In this document: positions 21,055 to 32,996 of the stretch, piece after piece | How positions within the stretch are numbered: position 1 is the first letter of the stretch | Layout: each line of letters begins with the position of its first letter | Assembly: GCA_030549775.1 (NCBI GenBank) | Contig: CM060180.1 | Span: 84,829,172-84,893,171 of the forward strand | DNA length: 64,000 nucleotides | From: Tamarix chinensis | Taxonomy: Eukaryota > Streptophyta > Magnoliopsida > Caryophyllales > Tamaricaceae | Direction: 5' to 3' | Translations under genes and position numbers: made by a program | The notes under the pieces: model-generated | Told to the model about the DNA's origin: nothing | Seen by the model: the letters and a program-made list of their open reading frames with translations, nothing else | Databases searched by the model: none

Positions 21055-23880
21055 TGACCCAAGTTAGATCTCATATGCATCAAGTTTGTTCATCAGTTTG
21101 TGGATGATGTAAAGTAATCAATAACAACTTAGTTCCTAAAATGAGTCTTCCTAAAATAACTAAGAAACTTGACATCTCTATCTAAAATAATGCTTTTAGG
21201 GATGCCACGTAATTTCACAATTCCTTTAAAATATAATTCAGTGAAACGTGTATCAATTGTTTTATTATAAGAAATAAAATGAGCCATTTTAGGAAATTTG
21301 TATACCATGACCATAACATAGTCTTTATCTATTTGTTTTCTTGGAAATCTTAAGAAAAATTCCATAGTAACTTGACTAGGCAAAGGTAATGGTGTACATA
21401 AACTTTTGTGAAAAAATCTTCTACTTAGTTTTGCAAGTAACATATTATTTTACTATGAGTTGTACACCCTTAATCATGTGTGGCATTCTTTCTCTAGTAA
21501 TATTTCTGATGTGTTTTAAGTACCAAAATGTCTCACTATAGTACCTTCATGTACCTATTTAACAAGCAAATCTATAATACTTGATCTTGGAGCATAAATT
21601 TTATTGAGTCTAAGTAAAAATCCCTCTTACAATGCATAGCTACAGTAATATCCATCACTAAAATCTTCATCATTATGATACAATTCTTTTAACATTTCAA
21701 AACCTAGAAATTAACGCCTACTATATTTCCTTTTCCATCTAAGTGTTTGATAAATAACATAGAGGATTTTAAGAAGTTTACCCATTTTGCATGTCCAAGA
21801 CTAATTTTTTCTTTCTAATCATGTAAGTATTTAAATCTCTAATGATAAAAATTTAATATAAAAGGTTTAGGCCTTAAATAATGACTCCATGTCTCTATGC
21901 TATAAATTCCTTGTTATAAGTCAAATACTTCAATTTATCACCATTTAATTTTTCTCTAAAGTATGTGATAGGTAATTTTTCTTGTATCTGTCTTTGCAAT
22001 TCCTTAGCTTCTTCTAGATTACAGGTATAAGTAGGTTTATTAGGTAAATACATTTTAGGATTTAATTATGTAGCATCTTTTATACCTTTAATAGGTTGTA
22101 GTCAAGGAGGTAAGTCATCAAGTTATACATCATTATACTCATCGAATAATCTAGCAAGCTTTAATTCTTTATTCTCCCCAAATTAAGATTCTTTTACTAT
22201 TTAAACATAGCAAACAACTGTCTTCTCAATGTAATTAATCATAGATCTTTTTCATGTAAGAATAATCTCTTCTAAGTCTTGATAAGTTGCAAATGATCAT
22301 ATTAAGATGGTTTCAATTTATAATTCCTTTTATCTTTAAGAAAAATATATTCATTAGTTACGTTGTCATGGATTGTTTTTCTATCATATTGCCATTGTCT
22401 TCCTAGTAATATACTACAAGAATCCGTTGGTAATACATCATGAAATACTTCTTCATGATAGTCACTAAAAAGAAAGTAATTAGGGTTTTCTTATTTACTT
22501 TAGCAACTTTATTCTTATTAAGCCGTTGTAATGAATATGGTTTAGGATGATTAGTAGTCATTAATCCTAGTTATTTTACCCTCATTTCACTAGCAACACT
22601 AGTGCACAAACCACAATTGATAATGATTCAACAATTCAAATAACCAATTTTACACTTAGTTTTAAAATCTTATCCCTTTGTGTAGATGGATTATTAGTTT
22701 GTACTTGTAATACCCTTTAAAGTACAAAATATTGATAAACATCATGTTCATACATACTTATGGTATCATCATTAAATTCAGTTTCTAGGTCATCATTAAC
22801 ATCAATAGTCCTATACCTTCTATTTAATTTAAGGTCAAAACTATTTAAGTAGGACATTTCCTAGGAAAATGACTATATTCTTTAAATTTAAAATATTTTT
22901 TAGTAGACATTTCATTTACCTTATTCTTATCCTTTTCATTCTTTTTAGGGTCTATTTTCTTATCCTTCATCAAATATAGTTGTGTCCTCTATGATGAAGT
23001 AGATGCATTCTAATAGCTTTCAATTGAAGTAGAAGTTGAATAACTTGTTATAGCATAATAATTAGTAGGCTTAGTTTGTATTTCTCATTTTAAAGCCAAT
23101 TTAATAAAATCCTTAATAGAATTATAGGAAAACATTTCAAATTCATCTCTAATCAAGTTATTAAGGCAACCTAAGTATCTAGCACAATTTTATTCTTTTC
23201 TTTCTTCGATGTTGCACAAGAGTTTAAGTCTTTCAAATTTTATAGTGTATTCCTCTATATTAAGTAATCCTTTCCTACAAGTAGTCAATTTGATGTACAT
23301 ATCTAATTAGTACTCTCAAGATAAATTTTTTTTCTTAGTTGTTTTTTTTAATTTCCCCTAATAATTTTTAATTTAAGAGTTTCTTACTTACACCTATGTT
23401 CATCATCGCACTCTGTAAACTCAAATGTAGCTTTTATTTTAGGTAACCACTTTAAAACAAATTATGCATCCAAGTCACCATAAAAATTAGAGCAATCAAG
23501 TTTGATATCTTTACCTTCAATATGATTATAATTTGGTTGGTAATTTGTATGTCCTTATTAGTTGTGGATGAAATCGTTCCACCCAGTCTTTGTTTACTTC
23601 TCTTTATAATCCATTTGGTTTTTGAGTTTTCCACCTCTTTTTTAGACATCCCTCCTTACTATGCCTTATACTCGGGCTTGTGTTGCCTCTATGGTTTTGT
23701 GTATATGTTGGAGTGTCTCTTGGTCAGCTACCCTTTTCTCCAACCTTTGAAGTTGACTTTGAATGGAATGGAGTTACTGAAGTTGTGCATTAGTACCTTG
23801 CACACTTGCATTAATTTGTTGAAGAGTATCAAACATTTCTTTTATGGACACTTCATCACCTCTATCTACCTTTGTTAATA
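21055..23880 (-). pseudogene. Gypsy-G: inverted Ty3/gypsy relic with RT deleted
   Basis: Read right to left. Gag from about 23560 (IKLDCSNFYGDLDA, WLPKIKATFEFTE), DRY-type middle at 23100-23260 (ARYLGCLNNLIRDEFEMF), damaged zinc knuckle 22860-22920 (first two Cys read Tyr and Phe, KYFKFKEYSHFPRKC), protease about 22320-22700, pre-RT 21985-22180 (PNKPTYTCNLEEAKELQRQI), then directly RNase H (ITYFREKLNGDKLKY) at about 21965, and integrase 21060-21560 (KFPKMAHFISYNKTID, SIILDRDVKFLSYF, LHHPQTD). The RT palm and fingers are missing at the junction near 21970. The frame is largely open across 21129-21443. It lies inverted within gypsy-F, so it probably inserted there. Confidence 0.78.
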
Positions 23881-24890
23881 TAACTTGATTCGACAACTTG
23901 TTTTTGATGTGAGTTGTCAAGTCTTGATGAATTCTTGATGCAATTTTATGAGTCTTAGAAGGTACTTAGGTGTGTAAGTGGAGTATAAGCAACAAGGAAA
24001 TGGTTCAATATGATACTACTAATTAATGATGCATAAACAAAGATTTCTTGATAAGAGGTGTTTGTAGGTTATTTGCACATGTGAAGTCAACTTTGGCCCC
24101 TAAATTGGTTAAAAAACAATATTCTTTTCGAGTTATTAAATACTAAGACAAGAAGAAGATGTTAAAAATCAAAAGGGTGTTTTAATGAGGTTGAATAATT
24201 GTGGATTCTTCTTGCTCGAATCAAGATAATCACAAAACATGTAAGGGATTTCGAAAGTTTAAACAAAAATTGAAAAAATGAGATATATAATCGAAGATGT
24301 TGGCTTTAAACTTTGAATGATTGAATATGTAATGAGGTAGGGCTAAATATTCAAGGAGATATTTGGTGTTACTTGAAGGAAGACTTGATGATCAAACTTC
24401 TTCAAACTTGTTGGGCTTTAAGATTCGAAGAGTGGGTTAAAATCAGGCTAAAAATGTGGATGTCTTCACATTCCATGTATTAGATAAAGAAAGAGGAAGA
24501 TTTAAGTGAGAGATTAGTGATTTAATAAGGGAAAATCCAAAATGTCTTTGATATGAAAGAAGGTGTGAATTCATCTTCAAATGATTAGAATATTCAAATA
24601 GATAAGAGAAGAAGATGTTGAATGAGGGAAGATGGGAAGATGGGAAGATGGTGTGATCTTCAAGTAAGATTCAAGAAAGATTTGAAGATTGGTTTGAATC
24701 TTCAATCAAGATTCTTTGAAGAACTTAAGAAATTTAACTTTAAATATTTCTCCAACAAGATATTTAAAGTATCCTATCTAATATTACTCCAAGTAATCTT
24801 AGTTAGAAAATCAACTCACAAAATATAGATGATAGTGAAGTAAATTACTTGCTTATATTTTAATTGATAATCAACTAATGTGTTGACCTT
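23881..24890. other. Non-coding, probable 5' LTR/leader of gypsy-G
   Basis: Rich in GAAGATG/TTGAAGATT-like words (24540-24740). No frame with a recognisable domain. Position upstream of the minus-strand gag fits a leader or LTR, but no TG/CA pair was found. Confidence 0.35.
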
Positions 24891-24892
24891 GT

Positions 24893-25020
24893 TGTTATAC
24901 AGGTTCCCACACTTTTCTATGTAGTACACTATGGTAGCTAAGGTAATATAAAAATGGGTAACTAGCATACTAACTAGTAAAGAAACCTATGAAAGACCCT
25001 CACGTTGACAATTATAATAA
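24893..25020 (+). repeat. Second copy of the 15948 repeat (probable 3' LTR start of gypsy-F)
   Basis: TGTTATACAGGT, CCACACTTTTCTATGTAG, GGTAGCTAAGGTAATAT and GGGTAACTAGCATACTA match 15948-16040 in order and orientation. If both are LTRs of gypsy-F, the inverted gypsy-G lies inside it. Confidence 0.45.
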
Positions 25021-25305
25021 GGTGTGCAAACCCCATTTCTCCCATTATTTATATTCAATAAAAGTATCAAATTTTTTTCTTCCATAAATCATCATTATTG
25101 TTGTTGCAATTTACTTTTATGTTTTCTTATAGTTACAATTGAATCAAATTTTAAATCCATTATGTTTTTCTTTATTGTATTATGTACTCATCTAATAGAG
25201 AGGAGTTTGTTTTCTATTCTGAGGGAAGTGTGCCATACTAATTGTTAGTCGAGTAACAAGGATAGACTACCCTCTACAACTACTATTAAATTCCTTGTAG
25301 GAAAT
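25021..25305. other. Non-coding leader before the copia gag
   Basis: AT-rich, no domain. The small + frame at 25024 is unremarkable. Confidence 0.3.
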
Positions 25306-26125
25306 CATGGCCACTAGTGAGCTAGTCATAATGATATTGAATAACAAATATTATAGGACATGGAAGAATAAGATGGAATATATAAATAGTGTTGTCTAAC
25401 CCAATTCAAAAATGAAGGAGGTATGTGAGACAACATGAAAGCAAATAAATGAGAATGGAAGAATCTTGATAGAATAGCTTGATATTATACCAATCAGTGA
25501 GTGGATGCCACCACCATCCATTATGTTGAGGTAGAAACCATAACACATGGAGTGTAGTCCAAGTTAGGTTCACTTTTTTCAAATAAGATTGCTACAAATA
25601 AGTTATAACTCATGAGAAAATTGTATACTTTGAGGTATGAAGATGGAGTGTACATTAAAATAAACATCAGTAAGTTCCAAAGTATATTCATTATGATGAA
25701 GACCAAGAAAAAAATGTTCGGGGATGAGGTTCAAACTTTGTTGGTCGTAGAATATTGATAAAAAACTAGGAGACTCTATGTGTATATCTCATCAATTCTG
25801 ACCTAGGTGAAAAAATCACAGTCGCTAACGTGATAACATAAGTTATTGGATAGGAGATAAATAAATAAGCTAGTGTGGTCTCTTCATCTAAGTTTGAGGA
25901 AATAGTGGTATGTAGAGGGAGACCTAAGGGTGGAAAATAGAGCAAGGGATGGTTTAAGCGTAGATGGGGGAACTCAAAGAAGGATAAGAATTCCTTCCCT
26001 TGTGGGAAACTTGGTAATTAGAATAAAGACTATTGAGATTTGAAGTATAGTGCAAAGGGGAAAGTTAAGATGAATAAGGAGATGGTACTTTACACGAATG
26101 ATAAACCATTGATTATATAGAGTAT
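25306..26125 (+). pseudogene. Ty1/copia gag fragment (copia-D)
   Basis: Begins MATSELVIMILNN at 25309, followed by YYRTWKNKMEY, a typical copia Gag N-terminus. Further on: KLGSLFSNKIATNKL, LMRKLYTLRYEDGVYIKINI and DEVQTLL, then a Ser/Lys-rich stretch and a damaged zinc knuckle (FPCGKLGN.NKDY near 25995-26030, His lost). Gag packages the element RNA in cytoplasmic particles. The text stops after MNKEMVLYTND, where the CACTA-2 end begins at 26131. The protease and gag-pre-integrase expected next are not here; a matching piece in the same orientation is at 43690-44190. Confidence 0.72.
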
Positions 26126-26130
26126 TTTAC

Positions 26131-26500
26131 TGTTACCCTATAAAGGGGTTGTAATAATGGTTTTTATTTATGGTTTTAATAATAGTTTCAAACTTTTATT
26201 AAATTTTATATTATTTAATATTTATTAATGGTTCAAAATTGTCATAAAGGATCTAAAAAAACCATGAATTTTGGGTAAAAATAGAGTTTTAATAACTATT
26301 TTTACATAAAAACTGCTGTTAAAATATAATTGATTTAGAGTTTTAATCATTTATTAACCCCTAACTTGGATTAAATGAGAATTAAATGTAAATTTTAATA
26401 ATGGTTTTAAAGATAACCATTATTAAAAATAATATACAGAATAATTCTTTAAGGTTTTAATAACGATTCTTGCTTAAAATCATTATTGAAACTTCACTTT
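26131..26500 (-). repeat. CACTA-2 3' terminus and subterminal repeats
   Basis: Degenerate GGTTTTAATAANGGTT and AACCATTATTAAAA units (for example 26396-26432 and 26454-26490), like those at 8961-9599. Confidence 0.75.
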
Positions 26501-27020
26501 TTTTTAAATAATTCTTGCAGTTTTGCTCTTGTCTACATGTATTGTTGTATGTTCAAATATTTATAAAATTTAAAATTTATAACAATATCAATTCATATAT
26601 ACATGTACGTCTTCCTCCCAAATGATAATACATATTTTTAGTAAATCTCTAATTGGTATGTTTCCATACACTGGGCATAATTGGGAACCAAAATTAGTAG
26701 GCATACCACAACTTAGTAGCTCTACACTCCAAACTCAAAAGTCCATAATACATACATAACATGCATGTAGAATGTTGATCCATAGTACATGCATAAAATA
26801 TACGATAACACTCATGGTTGGCATCCATTCTTAATTATTAATATCACTTATATCAATAGCTGATACTTTAAAAGTAGCATCATTCCTCCCAACATACTCA
26901 CAATAATGATGAATTGAAATATAATTGCCACTAAAGTAGTTTTAGGCAAAAAAAAAGAATAATGACAAAGCTTGTGGAGGTTACTTAATCCCTAAAGATG
27001 GAATTTTTTGTGGGGTAATA
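26501..27020 (-). pseudogene. CACTA-2 Ulp1 region remnant, catalytic part deleted
   Basis: 26640-26770 matches the reverse complement of CACTA-1 8630-8790 (TAGTAGGCATACCACAACTT, TAGCTCTACAC), and 26820-27000 matches 7440-7620 (TCCTCCCAACATACTC, AACTACTTTAGG-type). The CACTA-1 interval from about 7640 to 8620, which holds the His, Asp and Cys codons, has only about 60 bp of counterpart here. The deletion therefore removed the protease active site. Confidence 0.7.
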
Positions 27021-27029
27021 TACTTTTCT

Positions 27030-28010
27030 AATTAAGCTCTCTTTTCTTTATTAGCGCCCCCTTTAGTACTGCTCATTCTTCTAGTACTTCTCTTTCTCTT
27101 ACTCTGAGGAGTATTCTTCTTTTTCAGTTTCTTAATTCATAATTATAAACAAAATATAATGAGCATATATATATACACTTTCATAAGGTATAAATAGTCC
27201 AAGCAACAAATAAAGTATAATAATGATGGAGAATGTGATTACCGCTTTAGTAGTGAGATATATTTGATCCGTTGGCAAAGGCATGAAGCTTCCATGATTT
27301 TCTAGCACCATGGCCGCCTCATTGCCTTCTTTATAACAAGGTAAGGGTCTGTGTCAAAGGATTGAAGGGATAATACATGCAAGTATTGTTTTTAGGGCTA
27401 AATTAGACTCATTGACTTATTTCACTTAGAAATTTCTTTATCTTAGGCACTTTTCTCTTATGTTACAAGACAAAATATTCAGTCATGGTTATTTATATAT
27501 CAATGAAATATTTTTAATAAAATTTTTTCATTTTTATCTAAGAATTACTTTAAAATCCTAAAAAATACAATATGTAATAAATTATTTCTAACTATCTTGA
27601 TCAATGAAACGATAACGTTTAGGTGGGTTCGGGTGAAGAGCGCCATCCTTCTTATAAATTTTTCAGTTTGCCAAGTATGCTCTAAATGTTCTTAGACCCT
27701 TACTATAATGTCTAAGAAGCCATTTCTTCCTTATCTCTTGGACATTGAACAACCTCTACGAAATAAGACATACATACATATATATATATATTAATAACAT
27801 TGAACACACAAAAATGTTTATACAAAACAACATATTTACCAAGTATTCTATCCCAACTATACTTATTCGCTTCTATTTCTCATGTCAGTGATGATTCTCA
27901 TACTAGTTGGTCCTCTATTCCCTTCTTCATCACTACTGTCCGTATTAATTTTTTTATTCACCACATCCCTATGAAATATCAATAAATAAGTTAATACAAA
28001 ATTCGTTCAT
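27030..28010 (-). pseudogene. CACTA-2 second transposase gene remnant
   Basis: 27241-27350 mirrors CACTA-1 2510-2620 (CATGAAGCTTCCATGA, CCTTGTTATAAAG), 27600-27760 mirrors 1211-1400, and 27850-28000 mirrors 845-1060 (frame reading SSDEEG, MRIITDMRNR). The exons equivalent to about 1450-2500 are missing. 27030-27140 is Lys/Ser/Arg-rich coding-like text leading into the protease part. The continuous intron at about 27140-27240 is the undisturbed counterpart of the site where the 4.6-kb LTR entered CACTA-1. Confidence 0.68.
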
Positions 28011-28149
28011 GACTAAGTCAATGAATATATACAAGGTTGGAAGGGAAAATAACTAGCTCACAAATCATATGTTACAGTGTTATGTAATTACCATCATGAA
28101 ATAAATTATGTTTTGACACAATACATATTTAATGAATATACACAAAATA

Positions 28150-28800
28150 TGCATTTAAAAAATACACATATCATATGTTAGAATTTTATTACACTCATTT
28201 TCTTCTTTCCTTCTTTTTTTCTTTATTGTTTTTAGATTAGTTTTAGAATCTGATACATATATTACTTGATCATCCCTTAAATTTGTTTCCTCCTTATCAA
28301 TGTTATTTTCATCATTGTTCAATAATTGAGTTGTTTTCATAGCTAAGACACACTATTTTGCCTAATTGGAATCATTTTCATCATCACATTTATTGGCATT
28401 TCTTTCTTTTTAGATAGTACCACACGCTATCTTTTATCTATAGGATCAGTGACAAAGATATCTTATGTTGCTTTTGATGCCAAGATAAATGGATCTTATT
28501 TATACCCTACCCTCTTGAGATCTACTAATGTAAATCTATCTTTATATCTAACCCCATAACTATTATTACCCACCTACAATAGAAAAGAGGGACTTTAAAT
28601 ATAGTGTAATCTAAACCCTATATCTGTTCAGTCACACCATAATAATTCATTTATGTATAGGTTTGATTATTTTCCTTTGCACTAGCAACATGCATTTCCT
28701 CATACACTAATTTAACCCCACTATTTGCATTGTACTCTTCTCATCTTGTTGTTTCATATAAAAAGTGTAATTGTTGATGGCATAACTTATATATAAGAAA
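28150..28800 (-). pseudogene. CACTA-2 DUF4216 region
   Basis: The minus strand reads through the same text as 236-530: YGVTEQI, a VPLFYCRW-like strand, GSLxADLRR, DPFILAS and a WYYLKRK-like tail, then the Asp/Asn-rich stretch ending at MKTTQLLNNDENNID (28340-28290). The domain is joined to TNP2 as in CACTA-1. Stops are present. Confidence 0.7.
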
Positions 28801-31402
28801 AATTCATAATGAGGTTTCTGAGATAACAATTTTAGGGTTTTGAAAATTAATGTTTGGGAATGTTTGATGAGTGAAGTGATGTGATCTCATGACGGAAAGG
28901 TTATGCTAATTGATTATTCATTTATTAGTATTTGATGGATTTTAAGTCCTTAAAGATTGCATATGTTTTTCATTTTATTGTTGAACATCATTACTATTAT
29001 GTGATACATATAGATGTGCTTTATGAAACATGTTAAGGTCTACACACCCAAACTATTTACCCCTAATACCATATCCTTCGATTTTCCCTCTATGTTGAGA
29101 CATAGGAATACTAATAGCTTCATTATTTGACAAGTAATTTATGAAAAATTGAATTGCATCTTCTATAAGGTAACACTCAACAATACATCCTTTTGGCCAA
29201 TATCGATTGTTCACATAACTTTTTCTAAACTTTATAAATCACTCAATGTGGTACATCTATTGCTTATGAATAGATTGTAATATTTTTGTATTTTATATTA
29301 GATGAACGGTTATATGTACCATGATTTTAAAGAATAAGGGTGGAAATTACATTTAAAGCTAGGAAAAAGTAATTAGAATCCCTATTTTCAAGGCATCCAA
29401 AAGATCAGGATGTATGAATTTAGAGCAAATTGTGTTAAAAAACTAACAAAGCCATGTGATAGTAATTGGAATCGACTTCAGAAAAATTCCATGTATTGCC
29501 ATCAGTAATAAGTACGACATCAAAATATGACAATCATGAGATATTATATTAATTAGTTTAAACTCTTTAATTGATGCCAGCCTTTTGACCATTGAAGAAT
29601 AACCTTTCTAAAGCCTTAACACTATTAAAGCATTCACATAATGTAATTTTGTCTTTTTTGGAAAGAGTTTGACAAGCCGGTGGTAAATATATTCTTTTTC
29701 CCTTTTCTAACGGTGCTAGTTCCTATATAATTCCCCTTTCCTCCATATCCATTACAACATTGATGCTATCTTTACTCTTTTATGGAGCATTAAGTAAAGT
29801 ACCAACAAGACTATCACAAATTTTTTCTTGATATGCATCACATTTAGGGCATGTCTCATGCTCAAATATTCCCAATAAGAAAGGTCTAACAAAATGGATA
29901 TCTTCTTTATCGCAACTGATGGAGGGTTATCCTTATTATTCTTCTTGAACTTGATGCTTAAATGTTTTATCTTTAAGTACACTTGTTGACCTGTTAGCTA
30001 AATTGGTGCTAACCCTTCTTTTGGGGAGCCATTGAAAGCTTTCCTTTAGCTACAATAATGATGATTCTTTGGTAAAAATCTATGATACCTGAGAAAACTA
30101 TCTTCTGACCATGAAATTATATAAACAAACAAAGTATTATCCACATAGATTGAGCATGCATAGTGTCCTTTCACACTATAAGATGACAAATTACCATACG
30201 CTAGAAAAGAATTTATAGTACAGAATAAAATTGCTTTGAAAGTGAAATTTTCTTCACAATTTACATTAAATACTTCAACACCCTTTTCCTATAGGAAATT
30301 TAAATCATCAATAAAAGGTGTTAAATAAACATCAATATCATTCCCTTGTTAGTTTGTCTCAGATAGGATTAAAGACAATATCATATACTTGTATTTCAAG
30401 TAGAGCCATGGAGGTAGATTGTATATAACAAAAATCAACAACCATATACTATAGGTACCTTCATTATGCAGGTTCACTCCATCCACAAAAATTGTAAGAT
30501 GCATGTTTCTTGATTCTTTACCAAATTTTGGAAATAAGCCATCAATCATCATCCTTAGTGGAGAGTAAGATGGATATCTAAGAAGCCTATCATCTATCTT
30601 CTCATTAACATTCCATATGAATTTCTTGGCATCTTGGACATCATTAAACATCTACCTTAATCTTATTATTATGGGAAAATACAACAACACCAATGCTAAA
30701 ACCTTATTCTCCTTGTATTGTGATGCTTTACATTCAAGATTAGAAAAAATATAGAAAGAGAGATTCTCATTGCAAAATGTTATATAATCATTAGGGTATG
30801 CATGTATCTTCTCGTAACTCATGCCCATCAATGAAAGGATCTTCTTTGCATTATAGTGCCATCAGGTAGAACACTATCCTCAGGAATCTTATCCATTATA
30901 AGTGTCAATAATTCTACAAATATCATATCACTCCTTCTATTACATGTTTTTAAGTTATACAACCTTAAAGTACGAAATAGTCTAGTAAACATTTTACTAT
31001 CACCATACAAAGGTTTCTTTGACTCGCTCAATAACTTCTCAATTATTTTTGGACAATATCAAAAAATTTCCTTAACCATTCAAGTCATCTCCTCTAATGA
31101 ATCTCCCTCAAAGTTCTCGAATAATGATCCACTAATTTCTCTCCTAAGTTCTTCATTATCATATTTATACTCTATCTCACTATGCCATATCTAATGAGTG
31201 TAAGTTGTATCAATTCCATACACAAACAAATGATCTCTCAAATCAATAGCGTTGCATGTTGAATGTAAGAAAAGTTGAAATAAGGATAAACTATTATATT
31301 AGAGTCTCAAGAATGTTTAATTGCAAAGTTGATGAAAAAATCCACTCCTTCATCATATTCTCCGGATAAACTTTTTGTAGGCATCCATTTCTATTCCATA
31401 GT
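28801..31402 (-). pseudogene. CACTA-2 TNP2 transposase (transposase-associated domain, Transposase_21, DUF4218)
   Basis: Read right to left from an ATG at about 31402: a transposase-associated domain (M-KWMPTKSLSGEYDEGV and FFINF), then LYGDSKMFTRLFRTLRLYNL and ILPDGT-type text (30828-31031), then YEKIHAYPNDYI at about 30780. Transposase_21/TNP2 core: FGKESRNMHLTIFVDGVNLH, SIWLLIFVIYNLPPWLYLK (30349-30580), and LLDLSYWEYLSMRHALNVMH (29790-29900). DUF4218 about 29100-29330: MYHIEWFIKFRKSYVNN-like, GCIVECYLIEDAIQF. This is the enzyme that cuts and joins the element ends. Frames are broken many times. Confidence 0.8.
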
Positions 31403-31591
31403 TTTTCTATATATATATATCATATGCAAAAGTAATTATTATAAATCAATTCAATTCCAAAAAATTATTCATTAACGGCTCATACTTAGAAAGAATTAAT
31501 GTATAATGTATGATGTTATTTAGTGTGTGTGTGTATTCTAACAAGTTTCCAAAAATATATCAATACACAAACCACTTATACTTGGATAGAG

Positions 31592-31626
<35 letters not shown>

Positions 31627-31770
31627 ATATCTACAAACACACACTCACATACACAATAGAACTTTATATGAGGGTTTAAATTACAAAAGATATGTATATA
31701 CTATGGGGTTAAAACAAGACCAAAAAACTAAGAAGATCCCTAAAGGAATAGAAGCAGTATATTCATGAAA
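31403..31770. other. Non-coding, includes (TA)n at 31594-31624
   Basis: Upstream of the CACTA-2 TNP2 start. The (TA)15 run and CACACACTCACATACAC are simple repeats; the + frame spanning them is an artefact. Confidence 0.5.
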
Positions 31771-32245
31771 CGCTTGCTAAAGCCCAAACACCTAACTAAG
31801 AACAACTCTTAAGCATAATACTATATCCATTGGTAGCCTTGTCGAGCCTAACTAATAACTATCACTCTTAGAGTCCACTCATCTTGAAATGTCATCTTCT
31901 CCCTTCCATCATTAATAGAGAGTCTAGTCATGGATAATCTAGTATAACTAGGGTGGATACTTGGAGGTAAGCTATGATAAATCCTCCACTCGTCATCTAT
32001 CACCATCAACTCTCTAGTTACTCGATAATAATCCCTCACAAACACCTCACCTAAACAAATCTCAGGTTTAGTACATCAGTAAGGTTGATAAATCAACGCA
32101 AATATCTAGTTGTAGCCCCTAACCATGGCTTCATCTAAGCAAGTAGGTGATATGATATGAAATAGATCGGTATAAGGTGCTATGCATAGATATGGTGGAG
32201 GGTATGTAACAGCAAAGCGTGATATCTCACTACCCATAAATGAGG
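31771..32245 (-). pseudogene. Unrecognised coding-like relic
   Basis: I do not recognise this protein. Two pieces in compatible order on the minus strand: about 32210-32060 (YPPPYLCIAPYTDLFHIISP, CLDEAMVRGYN, CTKPEICLGEVF) continuing in the frame 32045-31848 (FVRDYYRVTRELMVIDDEW, IYHSLPPSIHPSYTRLS, SINDGREKMTFQDEWTLRV). Amino-acid make-up is that of a real protein, unlike the low-complexity frames elsewhere, and one internal stop joins the pieces. It lies upstream of the CACTA-2 transposase on the same strand, so it may be transposon cargo, part of another element, or a host gene fragment. Confidence 0.35.
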
Positions 32246-32961
32246 ACAACCACAAAATATTATCATCAAGGTTTCTCTCTAATTAGTTTAAATTATAAAA
32301 TATGTAAACTCTTCAACTAGAAAATCATAAATATATTCTTCCATATCTTAACCACTATGTAAAGATAACAACATATCCATACAAGATACAAGTTAGAAGC
32401 ATGTAAATGTGTTGTAGTTGCTCAACATTCTACACGATACAACATAACTTCCCTCATTTTTGCTCTTTCTTGAATTATTACTAGCTTATTAACTAACTTT
32501 TGAATAGTTAAAAATGACATCTTTTGACTCATCATAAACCTTATAACTATAATTTATTTATTTATTTATTTCTCTATTAATATAAATGTTTCTTTTAATA
32601 TCAAGAAAAGACTAATGACCAAAATATTCTATATTCTTATGTTATTATATGTTTAAGATGTTTAATATTTTATATTGTAGTTTTTTTATTTACTCCTACT
32701 ATATTTGTGAATGTGTTAAGTTGAATCAAACTTCCTCCTATTATATTTGACATGATTAAAATAAGGACATAATCTTGACTTATTTATTTAACAAACAAGA
32801 TTTTTCAAACTATCATATAATCATTGAAGCTCAACATAGTAAATCGATTTCAACTAAATTGTTCCTACTGACTTTAATATTAGCTTGAGTATAGAAATAA
32901 GATAATAAAATTTTAAGTAAAGAAAAATATTTTATTTTATTTTATTTAAATATAAGAAAAG

Positions 32962-32996
<35 letters not shown>

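Larger units (their letters stand above)
26131..31402 (-). mobile_element. CACTA-2, inverted CACTA transposon, 5' terminus not found
   Basis: Same gene order as CACTA-1 read on the minus strand, with several internal deletions. Its 3' end at 26131 reads TGTTACCCTATAAAGGGG, a decayed CACTACCCTAGGAAGGGC. It interrupts a copia gag. It includes the TNP2 start missing from CACTA-1. I searched 31400-35000 for AGGGTAGTG or TAATAACGG-type subterminal repeats and saw none, so the 5' end is deleted or unrecognisable. Confidence 0.82.

Noticed and set aside
23522..23878. + strand frame of 118 codons resembling a membrane protein
   Set aside because: It is antisense to the gypsy-G gag N-terminus; hydrophobicity follows from the complement of charged codons.
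31523..31768. + strand frame spanning the (TA)n repeat
   Set aside because: It is created by translation of TATATA as Tyr-Ile and has no domain.
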